Shown: positions 10,120 through 20,911 of the stretch, piece after piece | Layout: each line of letters opens with the position of its first letter | Position numbering within the stretch: the stretch's first letter is position 1 | NCBI GenBank assembly: GCA_028532985.1 | Contig: JANCIK010000004.1 | Location: 2,046,001 to 2,110,000 of the forward strand | Source: Stropharia rugosoannulata | Lineage: Eukaryota; Basidiomycota; Agaricomycetes; Agaricales; Strophariaceae | Length of the DNA: 64,000 bases | Direction: 5' to 3' | The notes under the pieces: generated by a model | What the model was told of the DNA's origin: nothing | Databases searched by the model: none | Seen by the model: only the letters and a program-made list of their open reading frames with translations | Translations under genes and position numbers: made by a program

Positions 10120-12690
10120 GAAGTTTATTTACCTATCATGTCTGTATGTATACCTGCACCTGAAATATACATATTTTTTTGCATAAGACTTTTCTGACAA
10201 GCCATTACATTTCATGCTTGAGGACAGACATATAATTTAATTCTACCTAGATGGCTCTGCGATCCAACAAGAGAAAATGTGCAAGTTGAACCAGTGATTG
10301 AATCTTGTTAAAGAAATGATAACTAGCTATTGCTGATATTCAAACACGTATTGAGCTGCTGGAAAACATCCACCACATATCCATGAACACTCAAAACCAT
10401 ACATGCTCTGGGTCAGACCCAAGAGCAGCATGACTGTTCATTGACAGGCAATGCAAACAGAGTTACAGGCCAGTGTGCAGCTATTCTGGAAGTCATAGTT
10501 GTCATCCAAGTGTGGGGGGATGGTGTTCATGTTGCTATTGTCCAAGGGGGGTCAGGCAATGAGAGATCAGTTAGCAGAATTGAGCGCTGCATGTGCATGG
10601 ATTAGATCCAGTATACTGTGTTAAGATGAGCCCGTAGCACAAACATATTGCCCAGTGCTGCAGCTTGTTTGAAGTTGTTGATGTTTGTTTGACCATACTC
10701 TGCCCGCCTAGATATGATCAACAACTCTCTTTGTATCTTTTCCCTCACCCCTTCATGTCTATGCTCAGGTCTAACCTAGCATATGGCAGGTATGGAGAGT
10801 AATGAAGCCTCTTTTAACTGTACACCATGTTCATATCTGTTTCCGTAGCTGTAATCTCAGGATACTCTCCCCTTCCTGGTATGTGCTTTGGGCACCCAAG
10901 CTGCAAGCATGAATACGAATCACAGAAGACACAGCGATGAGCACAATTTGTGCTCCCATCCTTTCTCTCATCTTTTCAGCCAGTGCTCCAGGTCTGACCT
11001 GAGCCCTTGGTCTGTCTTGATGTACTGGTTAGCATGACCCACAGCCTTCCTATCTACAAGCAAGATTCATGCTTGCATCATACTAATCCATTCATATAGA
11101 ATTCTTTACAGCCCCATTCAGATGACCCCCTCTTTCATCTTTTCAGCCAGTGCTCCAGGTCTGACCTGAGCCTGTGGTCCGACTAGATGTACTGCTTAGC
11201 ATGACCCACAGCCTTCCTATCTACAAGCATGATTTGTGCTCCATTCACACAGTAAATGCAGCAGTTGATACTGGGTGTCATAGGACACACTGTTCAACAC
11301 AGGCTGTGACATTCCTTCACCCTCACATATGCCCGATCTCTAGACCAGTAACACCACTGGCGACAGCAGAAATGCTTGCTATGAGGTACTTTCATCATTA
11401 CAATCGCACCTACCTACGAATGAACATTACCTATCAGTACATATAGGTAACTTACATATATGTAGAAGTACAGCCATGAATCAACTCTCCCCCCCTGATT
11501 TTGCGCTCGAGGAACCATCTTTTTATATTACAAAACTGGGACTTGCACGGTTTTGCATTCCGTTCCAATAATCTAAAAATAGACCTCCCATTGCACTCTT
11601 CTCCTTAGGTTGTGGTTGTGGTCGTCCAAGGCAGGTCAGGCAATGAGGGACCAGTTAGCAGAATCAAGTGCCTTGTATAGCCTGTCGAGAATCAAACTCA
11701 TGACCTCTCAACATACTTACCATATTAGATATATTTTACCTCCATTTAGTTTATACTTGTTATGATTGGTAGTAGTTTTTCGCCAGAGCAGCTCGTACAA
11801 ACCTCATCGTTTACTTATCAGTTCATGCCTGAGACTTACATATTACATCTCTGTCTGATATAGCCCATAAACACATAAAAGACATGCCTGCCACCCTTGC
11901 CTATATCCATCATTTGCCTTTCGCCCACCATTGCTTACTGCTTGCTGCCATGTTGCATAACATGAGTCGCCCACATACCCTCGCAACTCCCATGCACCGG
12001 TGCTTTGCTGAGGCTCTGAGACACCATGCACCGTTTAATGCATTGAATGGGGCATGTATGGGTGTATGAGGATCTATGATGCAGTTTCTGCACAAGTATT
12101 CCCATGTGCACCACACTTTGATGGGGCTGTGCATGCATCTCAAACTTGGAGGACAATTCTTGATTCACTGCATTTGGCATATATAGAATCTGAATAAAGA
12201 CTAGAGAGATCAATTCCAGTGTTTAGACTCATATTATGAGTAGAAACAATACAATGAATCATTGCTAATATCCTTTCAATGTACCAGAGTGAGACTACAA
12301 TCTATTGAATTTTAAGAGACATGTATATAGCTTCAATCCATGCTGTTCTAAATACAAGTGATTTTAGATGTTTTAATGTAATCATAATGACAAAATAGGA
12401 AGCAAAATCATTGCTTATACACTTTTACATCACATTAATGACGATGTATTATGTTATTTTTAATGAGAAGAAAGTGTACATGTATTATAACCATGCCCAA
12501 AACAATGTACTCTTGCTCTAAACAAAATAGAAATGCCCAGGAGACAGTGAAGAATAAATGTCCCTTCAGTTTGTGTCACGTGCGTAGTCCCATCAAGTGT
12601 GGCATGCATGTGAGCATATCATGGGAATTTCAGTACAAATACACTGATGAGATGTATTCTCCTGCCAGAAGTGGTGGGAATGCTCTATAA
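10120..12690. other. Non-coding stretch with local duplications
   Basis: No open frame here has a recognisable domain or convincing length. Two local duplications are visible: about 105 bases at 10974-11080 repeated at 11140-11242 (both contain CAGCCAGTGCTCCAGGTCTG), and about 50 bases at 10525-10582 resembling 11617-11670 (both contain CAATGAG and CCAAGG..GTCAGG). The rest looks like ordinary degenerate sequence. Confidence 0.6.
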
Positions 12691-12702
12691 GCATCAAAGG
12701 TG
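12691..12702. repeat. Target-site duplication of SINE, left copy
   Basis: GCATCAAAGGTG, repeated exactly at 13544-13555 directly after the poly(A) tail. Confidence 0.9.
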
Positions 12703-13543
12703 GGGGCACGGTGGTGCAGTGGTCACCATTGTGCAATACTTGCCATTGCACTTCCCCCTGGCAGGTAGCGGTCTGAGTATGCGAGACTCTTGGTTCGATC
12801 CACCCAGGAGGTAGTTATTCAGGCAAGCACAAGCTACATTTTCCACCACTACTGACGGCCAGGCTCTACAAGTTACCCAAATTCTTTTGCCACCGAGATC
12901 AACTCTACCTACATCTCTATTCTTATCATACCATGAACAGGACTGTTCTCGGCATTTGTCACAGCACTCCTCCAGTCATGCATATAATCTATTCTCGGCC
13001 ACACAGAGACCGGCATTCCTAACAGGGCCCGGTGGCCTGCAGGAGATTGGGGTACTCACTGTTGGTCGCAAAAGCAATGGAAATTCTGGGGACATTAGGG
13101 GGTCGAGGGGATGCCGGTGAGCTGGCTCTCCATCCAAATAGCGATACACATGGCACTGCATTTAGTGAACAGCATTGTCAGTCTGGCTCGGCACCCGGCA
13201 GCATGGTAACAGTAAAAGACACAGGAATAGATTGGTCTGGTTGAAGAAGGCAGCATAGCAGAGACTTTCTCCGATGGCCTGATTCTCACACACTTACTTA
13301 CACATCCCCTGCCTTTGCATTAGACTGTAGTAGGAGTAGTTATATAGCTGGCCTCATGACTTACACACCTGCCGTGTCAGAAGTGGCCAGGGGCACACAC
13401 ACAGTAGAACAGCAGGAGCAATCTGCCCATAGGATACCAAGTAATTACAAAAATTAGGTAAAAATCATGTAGGTACAATGTCTATGATAGCATGAGCTTA
13501 ATAGACAATAAGCAAAAATCAAAAAAAAAAAAAAAAAAAAAAA
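12703..13543 (+). mobile_element. tRNA-derived SINE-like retroposon
   Basis: The head carries a Pol III A-box-like TGGTGCAGTGGTCA (about 12712) and a B box GGTTCGATCC (12792-12801). The element ends in a poly(A) tract (13521-13543) and is flanked by identical 12-bp direct repeats. This is the full set of SINE hallmarks. At 841 bp it is long for a SINE, and the A-to-B spacing of about 70 nt exceeds a normal tRNA gene, so it is a tRNA-like promoter on a longer body. The body (about 12830-13520) has no convincing frame; its tail could derive from the LINE that mobilised it, but it does not obviously match the LINE 3' ends in this window. Confidence 0.75.
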
Positions 13544-13555
13544 GCATCAAAGGTG
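13544..13555. repeat. Target-site duplication of SINE, right copy
   Basis: GCATCAAAGGTG, identical to 12691-12702. Confidence 0.9.
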
Positions 13556-13874
13556 TACCCCCTGGAAACCTCTATATTCATTATATAGCAAAACAGGGAA
13601 AAAATCTATACTTGGCATTGCGGAGGTAGTCCCAACAAGTGTTGTGCACATGTGGGAATACTTGTGCAGAAACCATATCATAGAGGATCTGTTTATCCTG
13701 CACTGACACACTCTTGCAGGTATCAATGTACCAAATGGTCAACAATGATGGTGGATACAATTTCACAGCGAGTGAGTATACACTTTGGACATAGTAAATA
13801 AAAATAAAGAAATACCTGAGGGGCCAGGCACCATCAGCAAGAGTGTGACCAGAAGCTGCCTCCTTTTCCAACTG
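13556..13874 (-). pseudogene. Unknown decayed gene, part downstream of the 13.8 kb element (minus strand)
   Basis: Minus frame with QLEKEAASGHTLADGAWPL from the element boundary, then a probable intron, then VSVQDKQILYDMVSAQVFPH and NTCWDYLRNAK. If the big element and one copy of a 2-bp TG duplication are removed, the frame joins GRQKSSLYTGT, an in-frame TGA and EQEPCQ on the other side (27709 onward). The two flanks are therefore one interrupted gene. The product is not recognised. Confidence 0.45.
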
Positions 13875-13896
13875 CATCAGGAAAATCACTTTTTTG
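13875..13896 (+). repeat. Left terminal inverted repeat of the 13.8 kb element
   Basis: CATCAGGAAAATCACTTTTT and two more bases. It matches the reverse complement of 27687-27708 with one mismatch. Confidence 0.9.
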
Positions 13897-14536
13897 CTGA
13901 GAGCTATTTAAAGACATTTTAGTAACTTTTAGTCCATCGTTTCAAACTAGATTTAATTAAAGCCCCAATCATATCTTTAAATAGCTTGATAGGTCTTCAG
14001 CAGTCTTTTTAGCCTTGCCTTAAACTAAGTATAGCTTTGTAGGTCTCTGTAGGTCTCTTTAGGTCTCTACAAGTCTTTTTTATGTACATTTCCTTATAAC
14101 CATATAAAACTTGTACATTCCAGTGTAAAACCATAAATTCTATAGCTATGGGGTAAATTCTAATCTAATTACAAAAACTAAATAAAGAAAAGTCGCAACT
14201 GGTGGTCATTTCTATGCAGGTCTTGTTGGGCTCTACTATACAAGTTGATTGGTCAGCAAACCCACCCATTCCAACTCTGGGTATTCCGATCTAATACTTG
14301 TCATTCTGCTAGAAACTGTATGCCATCACTGTAACTTTGATCGTCCTTTTCATGCTTATCCTGGATTGTCAGAAAGTAGACTTGTTCCAGTTAAGGCATT
14401 GTCGGCGACCAAACAACAGACACAAGTGAGGAAATGAAGTCCCTCATATAACCCATACTAGGATTGGTGTTGTACATATGGTAATGTAGCAACCGAGGAG
14501 TATAGATAATGACCGATTTCAGAAATGAAAGACGAC
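13897..14536. other. Left subterminal region, non-coding
   Basis: The first 270 bases are AT-rich with repeated GTAGGTCTCT-type words (around 14040-14085), as expected for transposase-binding subterminal DNA. From 14170 to 14536 nothing is recognised. Confidence 0.5.
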
Positions 14537-15483
14537 CTAAAGCAGAGGCCCAGTCTCTAGAACACCATGGATATAGTCCAAGACAATTATCCTAATATAA
14601 AGGATATAAATAAAGATAGGGCAACATAGAAGTATACAACTAACCTGTATCGGTAGTATTGGCATACAACAGTCATATATAACCTGAAGATTGACTAAAT
14701 GGGGACCCAATGAATCAACCCATTTATCCAAAACCTCCAAAACCAACCAAGCAACATCACCACAGTGAATTTGTAAGGCTTTTACTTGCATATTGGAGAA
14801 CATAATTGCATAGAGTTTCACAATTGTATTCTGTTGGTTGTTGACTCTGGGAATTCAGAACTGCAATGCCCAAATGTTAGCAAATGCATTGGTGCAGCTG
14901 GAAAGGCAATGCTGTCGGTAGAAACTAGTAAAGTCTTCACAGAATTGGAGCTGGGTTGCATATTGGTCCAGTGATGTCAGCAAAGGCATAGTGTTTTGGC
15001 TTGCTAACCAAGCCTTATATCCCAACTGCTGAAAGACACCTCCTGACTTGTAGCTAGGCAGCTCCCAAAACAAAGCTTCTAAAATAATATCCCGAAGCTC
15101 AAAGGGAACTATTACATTTCACTACATAAGAAAGTATATCACAATCCAAAATAAATACAACACACTTTTCATCCATCCAGGAGCAATAAGCTCCTGAATC
15201 TCTTGCAGTGTTGAGGATAATATGTATAGCCATGAAAGTATATAAGCCATAAGGTAAATGCCATGTATTCCGACTAATAGCAGCAGATACAATCAGTAAA
15301 GCTTATATTGAGCTGGCATATGAACATACACTTAGAAAACAGTTCAAAATACACCTGGTGGGTTTGCCGACTAGCTACTATGGGCATTTTGATAGAAAGA
15401 AAAGAAGTTGTTGTAGACATTGTAAGAAATGTATGGGTCGATTGAAACAGCACAGAATATAGTAAGCCTACAGCGAAAAACAT
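14537..15483 (-). CDS. Unknown multi-exon gene in the 13.8 kb element
   Basis: Several minus-strand segments look coding but are not joined confidently. These are 15483-15330 (QTHQVYFELF), about 15275-15110 (RNTWHLPYGLYTFMAIHIIL, DSGAYCSWMDEKCVVFILDC), 15073-14858 (LPSYKSGGVFQQLGYKAWLA, LLTSLDQYATQLQFCEDFTS) and 14821-14690 (VKALQIHCGDVAWLVLEVLD). The amino-acid texture is protein-like with several aromatic and Cys residues, but no family is recognised. It lies downstream of the TET/JBP-like gene on the same strand, separated by about 140 bp, and may be cotransported cargo. Exon borders are uncertain. Confidence 0.35.
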
Positions 15484-15986
15484 TTACTGTTTGTGTAACT
15501 ATAATGATCACCTGATTATTTACCCAACTTTGCTATACCAGTACATAATGGGTATTGTTCGCAACCATAGTACAATAGTAGAATGTACTTTGTAAATAAT
15601 AATGACTAGGAGCTTTAGTCTACTAATTATTGCCTTCGTGATTCAAAGGCCCCTCAGCTTCAACTTCATCAACCATATTCTCAAACTCCTTTCGGTTTAC
15701 CTTTCCCTCACAATACTTCCTCCAAGCTGCTGCTAAAGTGTTTGAAGTGACAATAGCAGCGACAAGCTGCTGGAAATCAGGGTCTTCAGTGGTCGGATCA
15801 ACATTGGGGACTCCTGTTCCATGAAGTCTTTTAGGCTGCCAGACAATACAAGTGTTCGTTGCTTGCTGGATACGAATCCCATATTCTGGAAGAAAGAAGT
15901 TTCCTCCATAAGACACACAGTTATGGGAACAATGCAGGGTAAGCATTACTCCATATGTGTGGGGGTGAGCTTCCTTATGCATATGC

Positions 15987-16041
15987 CTATAAGTTAAAGT
16001 GGATGATCAGAAATGGAGATATAGCAACAAGAGAAATATAC
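15987..16041 (-). other. 55-nt intron in the TET/JBP-like gene
   Basis: GTATAT..TTATAG on the minus strand, with a CTAAC-like branch region absent but TTAAC 10 nt before the acceptor. Splicing joins SR-HMHKE in frame and places the metal-binding motif directly after the junction. Confidence 0.75.
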
Positions 16042-16475
16042 CTTGAATAATTTCTTGTGACAAAAGCTCCTGGTGGGGCAAAACCAGTACCAAGGAAATC
16101 ATATGACTCATGGGGCAGAGACACAGTATACTTTGTAACATCGGTAGTTGGAGCCTCCGAATCACCTTCTTTCATTGTCCTCATCAATGATTCTTCATGG
16201 CACTCCTGGTAGTTGTTACCTTCTCTATTGTTTGAAGGAATTCCAAGCACCTTCGAAAAGTTCTTGATATCAGTTGTCACCTCCCCAGGAAGCTGTTTCT
16301 CCATAAGCTGCCATATAAAGGCAAACAAATTGGAACCCTCAATGTTGGCCTCAACCCTTTTATCGCCCGAAAGGTTCTTCTTTGATGCAACAATGTTTTG
16401 GACCCAGCCAAACTCGCATCAGCTTCTGGCACCTGCAGACCAACCAAGCTGAACAAGCTTCCCAGGATCTTCTTT

Positions 16476-16522
16476 CTATAAGAAATATTAGTATAAGTTA
16501 CAAAGACAGTAAACAAGAATAC
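16476..16522 (-). other. 47-nt intron in the TET/JBP-like gene
   Basis: GTATTC..TTATAG on the minus strand with a TACTAAT branch-like sequence. Splicing joins RNLR to KEDPGKLVQL in frame; the intron is open in one frame, so retention is possible but gives a less plausible product. Confidence 0.7.
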
Positions 16523-17257
16523 CCTAAGATTTCGGCAAATGTTAGTCTGAAACTCGGCAGTATCCTTTGCCCATTTGAGAGCACCCTTATGCTTGCAAAA
16601 GCCATGAATAACAACCCCAACAACTTCGCCAGTTTCAGAGTCTTCGAGAATCACATTCTCATTGGGACCAATGTCCAAAGAAAGTCTAGAAGGATTGAGC
16701 AGATGTAATGGCTTTCAAGGAATCCTAGCATCGGCCTGTTTGCCTACTGTAAAATGGTCCCTCCATTTGTCCATGATTTCCTGATTCTCGGTGATGATAT
16801 GCATAGGGGGGGAGGGGGGGGGGTAGTAGTTGCTTTTAGCCAGTTTCTGAACCTTTACCCTCTTGATGCCTTTAAGAAACTTGTCCCGATCCTTGTTAGT
16901 CCAGTTAAGTCTAGTTGCTTTGGTAAAGTTGGATTTTCTCTTTTTATATGACTTTGCTGCAGTTTTTCCAGCTTTATAGGCAGAAAACAAAGTAGGGAAG
17001 CATGTATGGCAAGGTGGAAGAGCAGATGTGATTGTTTCATATATGCTAGGAAAGGAGCTGCCAGAGAAATAGACTGTACCAAGTTTGGAGGCTTTGGCAG
17101 AAGCTGCAAAGGCAGCTCTATTATTAGATTTGAGATAGCAAAGAGCAGTAGTGTCGGACTCTAGAAACTGAAGTAAGGATTCCAGGTCTTTCTTGGAAAT
17201 GGTAGAAACAGTAGATTGGGCAATGCAAGCTTTGGCTGGCTTCGACAGGCGAGCCAT

Positions 17258-17699
17258 TCTGGCGATGTAGTGGTTACTGATGAAGATTAGATAAAGAATT
17301 AAATTTGGCGATCAAGCTTGAACATCGATCAAGTAAGCAGCACCAGCCAAATACCACCACTGCTGTTACTCTTTCTGTCCTGTTTCTGTCTTTTTACTGG
17401 CTTTGGGCCCACTCTATCCTTTCCTGCTAGTGGATCTAAAGACATTGGTACTAAATACACTTCTTACAGGCAATAGTGGGATTTTAATCTTGCTTAAGTC
17501 ATAGTGGGATGTGGATTGCTAGTGTCTGGGAGATAACCATAGTGCAAAGGGTATAGGCTGGGGATATAGTGCAGGCCACCTGGAAGATACTTTGGCCACT
17601 AATAAACTAATGAACATTGCTGGTCTACATAGATTATACAGCAGATAAGTGAGGTAAGGACTGCCCAATGCATTATTAGGTTGAAGACATTAATATGCC
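17258..17699. other. Spacer upstream of the TET/JBP-like gene
   Basis: AT-rich to mixed sequence with no credible frame. It should contain the promoter of the minus-strand dioxygenase gene; no specific element is identified. Confidence 0.4.
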
Positions 17700-18624
17700 C
17701 TGCCCCAGCCCTTCTTGAACACCCACCCTCAACCTGCCATGAGCTGCCATTCTGCAGCCAACACAAGGGCCCATGTCACTTATCAAGCATCCTGGGCCGC
17801 ATTCCATCACCGTGCAGTCATGTTGAATGATCACAGGGCATCTTGCCCAACTGATCAGCCACCCTGCCCTCCTGCACCCATTGACCAACGCTCTGCCTTG
17901 ATCCACCCTTGCCACAGCAACAAGAAGCACCCAGGGCTGCTGTTCATTGCCCTACAGTTGTTTGACATGACCACAGGCCGCCGTAGCCAGGTTATTTGCC
18001 CCCTGCCGTCTCTGATCCATGACCGAATGCCCCGGCCCGTCCCTGCTTGACACAGCAGCAGAAGCATCCAGGATGCTCGGGCAGCATCCTGGGCTGCTTC
18101 TCATCACCCTGCAGTTGTGCCGAACGACCGCAGGGTGTCGTGCCTGGTTGCTCCGCCCCCGCCCTCTCCTGCCCCTATCACATCCGCCCCCTGCCTTGAC
18201 CTGCCTTGGTGCGGCCAGAAGACATACCCAGGATGCTTGGCCAGTGTCCTGGGGCTCCTTAAATCGCACTGCGGTCGTGTTGAACGACTGCAGGGCGTCG
18301 TTTCCCCATGCTCTGCCCCTGCCCTCCTGCCCTTGATCCCGCCGCCTGCTGCATCGACCCGCACCTGCCAGGCGCAGGAAAAGCACCCAGGATGCTTGGC
18401 AAGCGTCCTGGGTTGCTTGCAAGTGCCCTGCAGTTGTTCAACATGACCGCAGGGTGTCGTGGCTGCGCCCTCCGCCCCCGCCCTCCTGCCCTCGCCCCCG
18501 CCGCGTGCCGCGTCGACCCGCGCCTGCCAGACCCAGGAGAGCACCCAGGATGCTTGGCCAAGCGTCCTGGGTGCTGACCGATGCCCTGCAGTCATTCAAC
18601 ATGACCACAGGGCGTCGTGGCCGC
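17700..18624 (+). repeat. GC-rich tandem satellite, period about 155-163 bp
   Basis: Units carry a box ACCCAGGATGCTTGGC followed by a near-inverted GCGTCCTGGG, a box CCCTGCAGT..TCAACATGACC, GCAGGGCGTCGTGG, then a C-rich run of GCCCxCCTGCCC words. The ACCCAGGATG-type box recurs near 18067, 18227, 18388 and 18544, with more diverged units from about 17760. The array resumes at 20515-20690 after repeat R1, showing R1 jumped into it. All long frames across this array are artefacts of low stop density in GC-rich repeats. Confidence 0.8.
18621..18624. repeat. 4-bp target-site duplication of R1 copy 2, left
   Basis: CCGC, repeated at 20515-20518. Joining the flanks with a single CCGC recreates the satellite unit (compare GTCGTGGCTGCGCCC in the neighbouring unit near 18455), so the empty site is directly visible. 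Confidence 0.85.
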
Positions 18625-20514
18625 TGAAGGACCTTGTTTGGGTCTGGTCAAGTGCTCAGTGATGGCCTGTTTGTATGTCCTGCTAGAAATGATCTAACAC
18701 AACACAACCAACAACCACAACAAAAACACACAACCAATCTCCAACAAATGCTTCTTTAATGCAAAGTCAGGGGTCTATGTACAAAAGAAAGACACAGTTG
18801 TCTTTTATAATATAAGCCGGGTAAATGTTTTCTTAACACAAAGACTCAGCCCAAGGGGCGTGGTAGTGTAGTGTGATAAGTGTAGTTTGTGTGCGTATAA
18901 CGCGAGGTGCTCGAATGAGACTTAGTCTGACACAACGATCAGAAAGAGAACTGAAAACTGTTTAACCGCTCCAGGTATGTGCACGACGACACTGCCTGCA
19001 AAATAACCGCTCCAGGTATACACATAGTGTTGCCTGCAAAATGACCGCTCCAGGTATGTGCGCGACGACACTGCCTGCAAAATTAAACCGCTCCAGGTAT
19101 ACGTTAAACATTGCCTGCAAAACTGCTTCCAGACTCAAGACTTAGTCAAGTAATCCGTCAAAAGCTTTGAACTCTCTCTAAACTCGCAGTGAGGACTTTA
19201 AACCGTATATATTCACTCTAGGTAAATCTACTCGGGGGAACCTGCTATTCTATGTTACATGCTGGGGTATTTATACGTTCTGGGAGACGGGTTTTCGTAG
19301 GCGCCCGGAGATGTTCTCTACTAAAACCTCGCACCCGATTGGTTTGTAGGTCCATACGGTTCTGCCCGTTTAATTACATTTTAGGCGTTCTAGATGAGTG
19401 GAGTAAGAATTTGAAATAACTGAAAAAGGATAGATTCTGGAGGCTTGTCAGGAACGAGCCTATTTTTAGAACGGTTAAACTGTCTTTTGGTGCCTGGGCG
19501 CCTGCCTGCCTCCTGAGTACAGTCAGTTTTACTACGCCTTGGCTTTTTGGAATGTAAGCCGGGACAGAGTTACCCCACTGGTGAGTCATCTCGCCTCCGA
19601 CTGTACCCGCTTTTCAGGGTCTATCAGGCTCCTGCCAAATAGCCCGCTATATCCCCTCTGTATGGCCAGTACGAGGCCTCGCTAATTAGCCCAGTAGAAC
19701 TGTCTAAGTTTATTAGCCCGGCTTATTGACCTTTGCTAATTAACCCGGTATAATCGTTCAATCAAACGGCCTGGTATATCGACTAAGTCATTTAGCCCGG
19801 TATAATGCCTAAGTCAAATAGCCTGGTATAATTACTCAAGTTAAATAACCCGGCATAATGATCTGCTTTTCCTAAACCCTCGCTTTCGATGGCTGGTTTT
19901 TAGAAGACTGGCCCGCTATAAGTCTCTAGTCGAGTTTCGTCGTTATGGTCGGTGTCATTTAGCCCGGTATAATTTAGCCCAGTATAATGCTTCTGCCTTT
20001 GCACTCTGTTTAACCCGCTTATCTGACTTCCTCGAAATTGAAGACATTACTAAGTGTATTTCTTGGGCAGTAACTTTACATTTAGCCCGGTATAATTATA
20101 CCGGGTTAAATGCAAAGCGTACCTATGCTCTCCTTTATGCCGGGCTTATTATTATTCTAACTTTAAGCCGGTCAGATGCGCTTATAAGCCATACTGGTCC
20201 TGCGACTAAGTCCAACCTTAAAGGCTTATTAACCCGCTTGTTTAAAGTCTCTTGGTTTACTCTCCAGTTAAGTTCTTTAACGTGGACAGTTACTGTCGTC
20301 ACTTTTACTTAAGCTTTTAGTGTGGTTTCGCTTATAGTTAAAATAGCCCGCTTAATTGATTAAGTGGAGGTCTACACTTGTCTTCGTTATTCTCTGTCTC
20401 TCGTTGGGTCATACTGAAGTCTTTAATACGACTTTAATGGTCTAGACTACTGAAATGATAGGATTTGTAGTAAAATCGCAAAATTTCATGGCCAGGCACT
20501 TAGGTGCCCTATCA
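18625..20514 (+). mobile_element. Solo-LTR-like repeat R1, copy 2 (CpG-rich)
   Basis: It begins TGAAGGACCTTG, ends GTGCCCTATCA, and has an exact 4-bp CCGC duplication. It is near-identical to 2695-4506 but keeps CG dinucleotides that are TG or CA there, and has an extra short internal duplication near 19010-19080 (CCGCTCCAGGTAT..GCCTGCAAAA repeated). Between about 19630 and 20360 it holds about 15 TTAGCCCGGTATAAT-like words and a 32-bp near-palindrome at 20080-20111. It has TG..CA ends and no coding frame, so a solo LTR is the simplest reading. Confidence 0.75.
20080..20111. repeat. 32-bp near-perfect palindrome in R1
   Basis: Two head-to-head copies of ATTTAGCCCGGTATAA / TTATACCGGGTTAAAT, 15 of 16 positions paired. 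The equivalent in copy 1 is 4072-4103, where one CCGG is changed to CTGG. Confidence 0.9.
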
Positions 20515-20690
20515 CCGCGCCCTCTGCCCCCTGCCCTCCTGCCCTCTGCTTTGACCCGCCCTTGTGCGGCCCAAAAACGCACCCAGGATGCTTCATATGC
20601 ATCCTGGTCTGCTCATAATTGCCCCGCAGTCTTGTTGACCAACTGCAGGGCATTCTACCTGCCCCATTGTCCTTGCCCAACTCACTACTC
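20515..20690 (+). repeat. GC-rich satellite, continuation after R1
   Basis: It starts with the CCGC duplicate and the C-rich run, followed by one more unit with ACCCAGGATGCTTC..GCATCCTGG (near 20581) and CCGCAGTCTTGTTGACCAAC. The array then ends. Confidence 0.75.
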
Positions 20691-20911
20691 AACCACCCCT
20701 TCCACCAATAACATTTACATATCCCCTCTTATTATTACATTTTATCTTTACAATGCATTTCATGTATTTTGCATACTCAATCAATCAATATTATATTTGC
20801 AACTCTGACCAAAGTTTCCTGTTGTAGTCCCAAACCATTAACAATAATCACATGATTTATTTACCAGCTTGAAACCTTTTACTTGACTTCACTTTCGAAA
20901 CCCCGATTTTC
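20691..20911. other. Spacer, no gene seen
   Basis: AT-rich, with no recognisable feature. Probable promoter region of the gene starting at 20912. Confidence 0.4.

Larger units (their letters stand above)
15623..17257 (-). pseudogene. TET/JBP-like 2OG-Fe(II) dioxygenase gene carried by the transposon, two in-frame TGA codons
   Basis: Starts ATG at 17257 (MARLSKPAKACIAQ). The N-terminal 180 residues include a basic stretch (KAGKTAAKSYKKRKSNFTK) and a Pro-rich YYPPPSPPM. After a TGA at 16715-16717 the same frame continues DIGPNENVILEDSETGEVVG. A 47-nt intron (16476-16522) leads to KEDPGKLVQLGWSAGARS, a TGA at 16419-16421, then CEFGWVQNIVASKKNL. A 55-nt intron (15987-16041) joins AFVTRNYS to RHMHKEAHPHTYGVM, then YGGNFFLPEYGI and WQPKRLHGTGVP. 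The G-G-x-F-x-L-P-E-Y-G strand and the L-H-G-T distal His match TET/JBP-type dioxygenases; the first metal motif reads H-K-E instead of H-x-D. Family role: oxidation of 5-methylcytosine. Probably inactive because of the stops. Confidence 0.6.

Noticed and set aside
12710..12805. Possible functional tRNA gene
   Set aside because: A and B boxes are present, but spacing is too long, no cloverleaf could be drawn by eye, and the poly(A) plus target duplication show a SINE.
16798..16825. G-rich tract resembling a G-quadruplex or assembly error
   Set aside because: It is colinear with the YYPPPSPPM segment of the TET/JBP-like frame, which stays open through it, so it reads as Pro codons on the minus strand.
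17952..18595. Several overlapping frames of 100 to 163 residues on both strands
   Set aside because: They lie in the GC-rich satellite where stop codons are rare; their repeats follow the DNA period, not a protein family.
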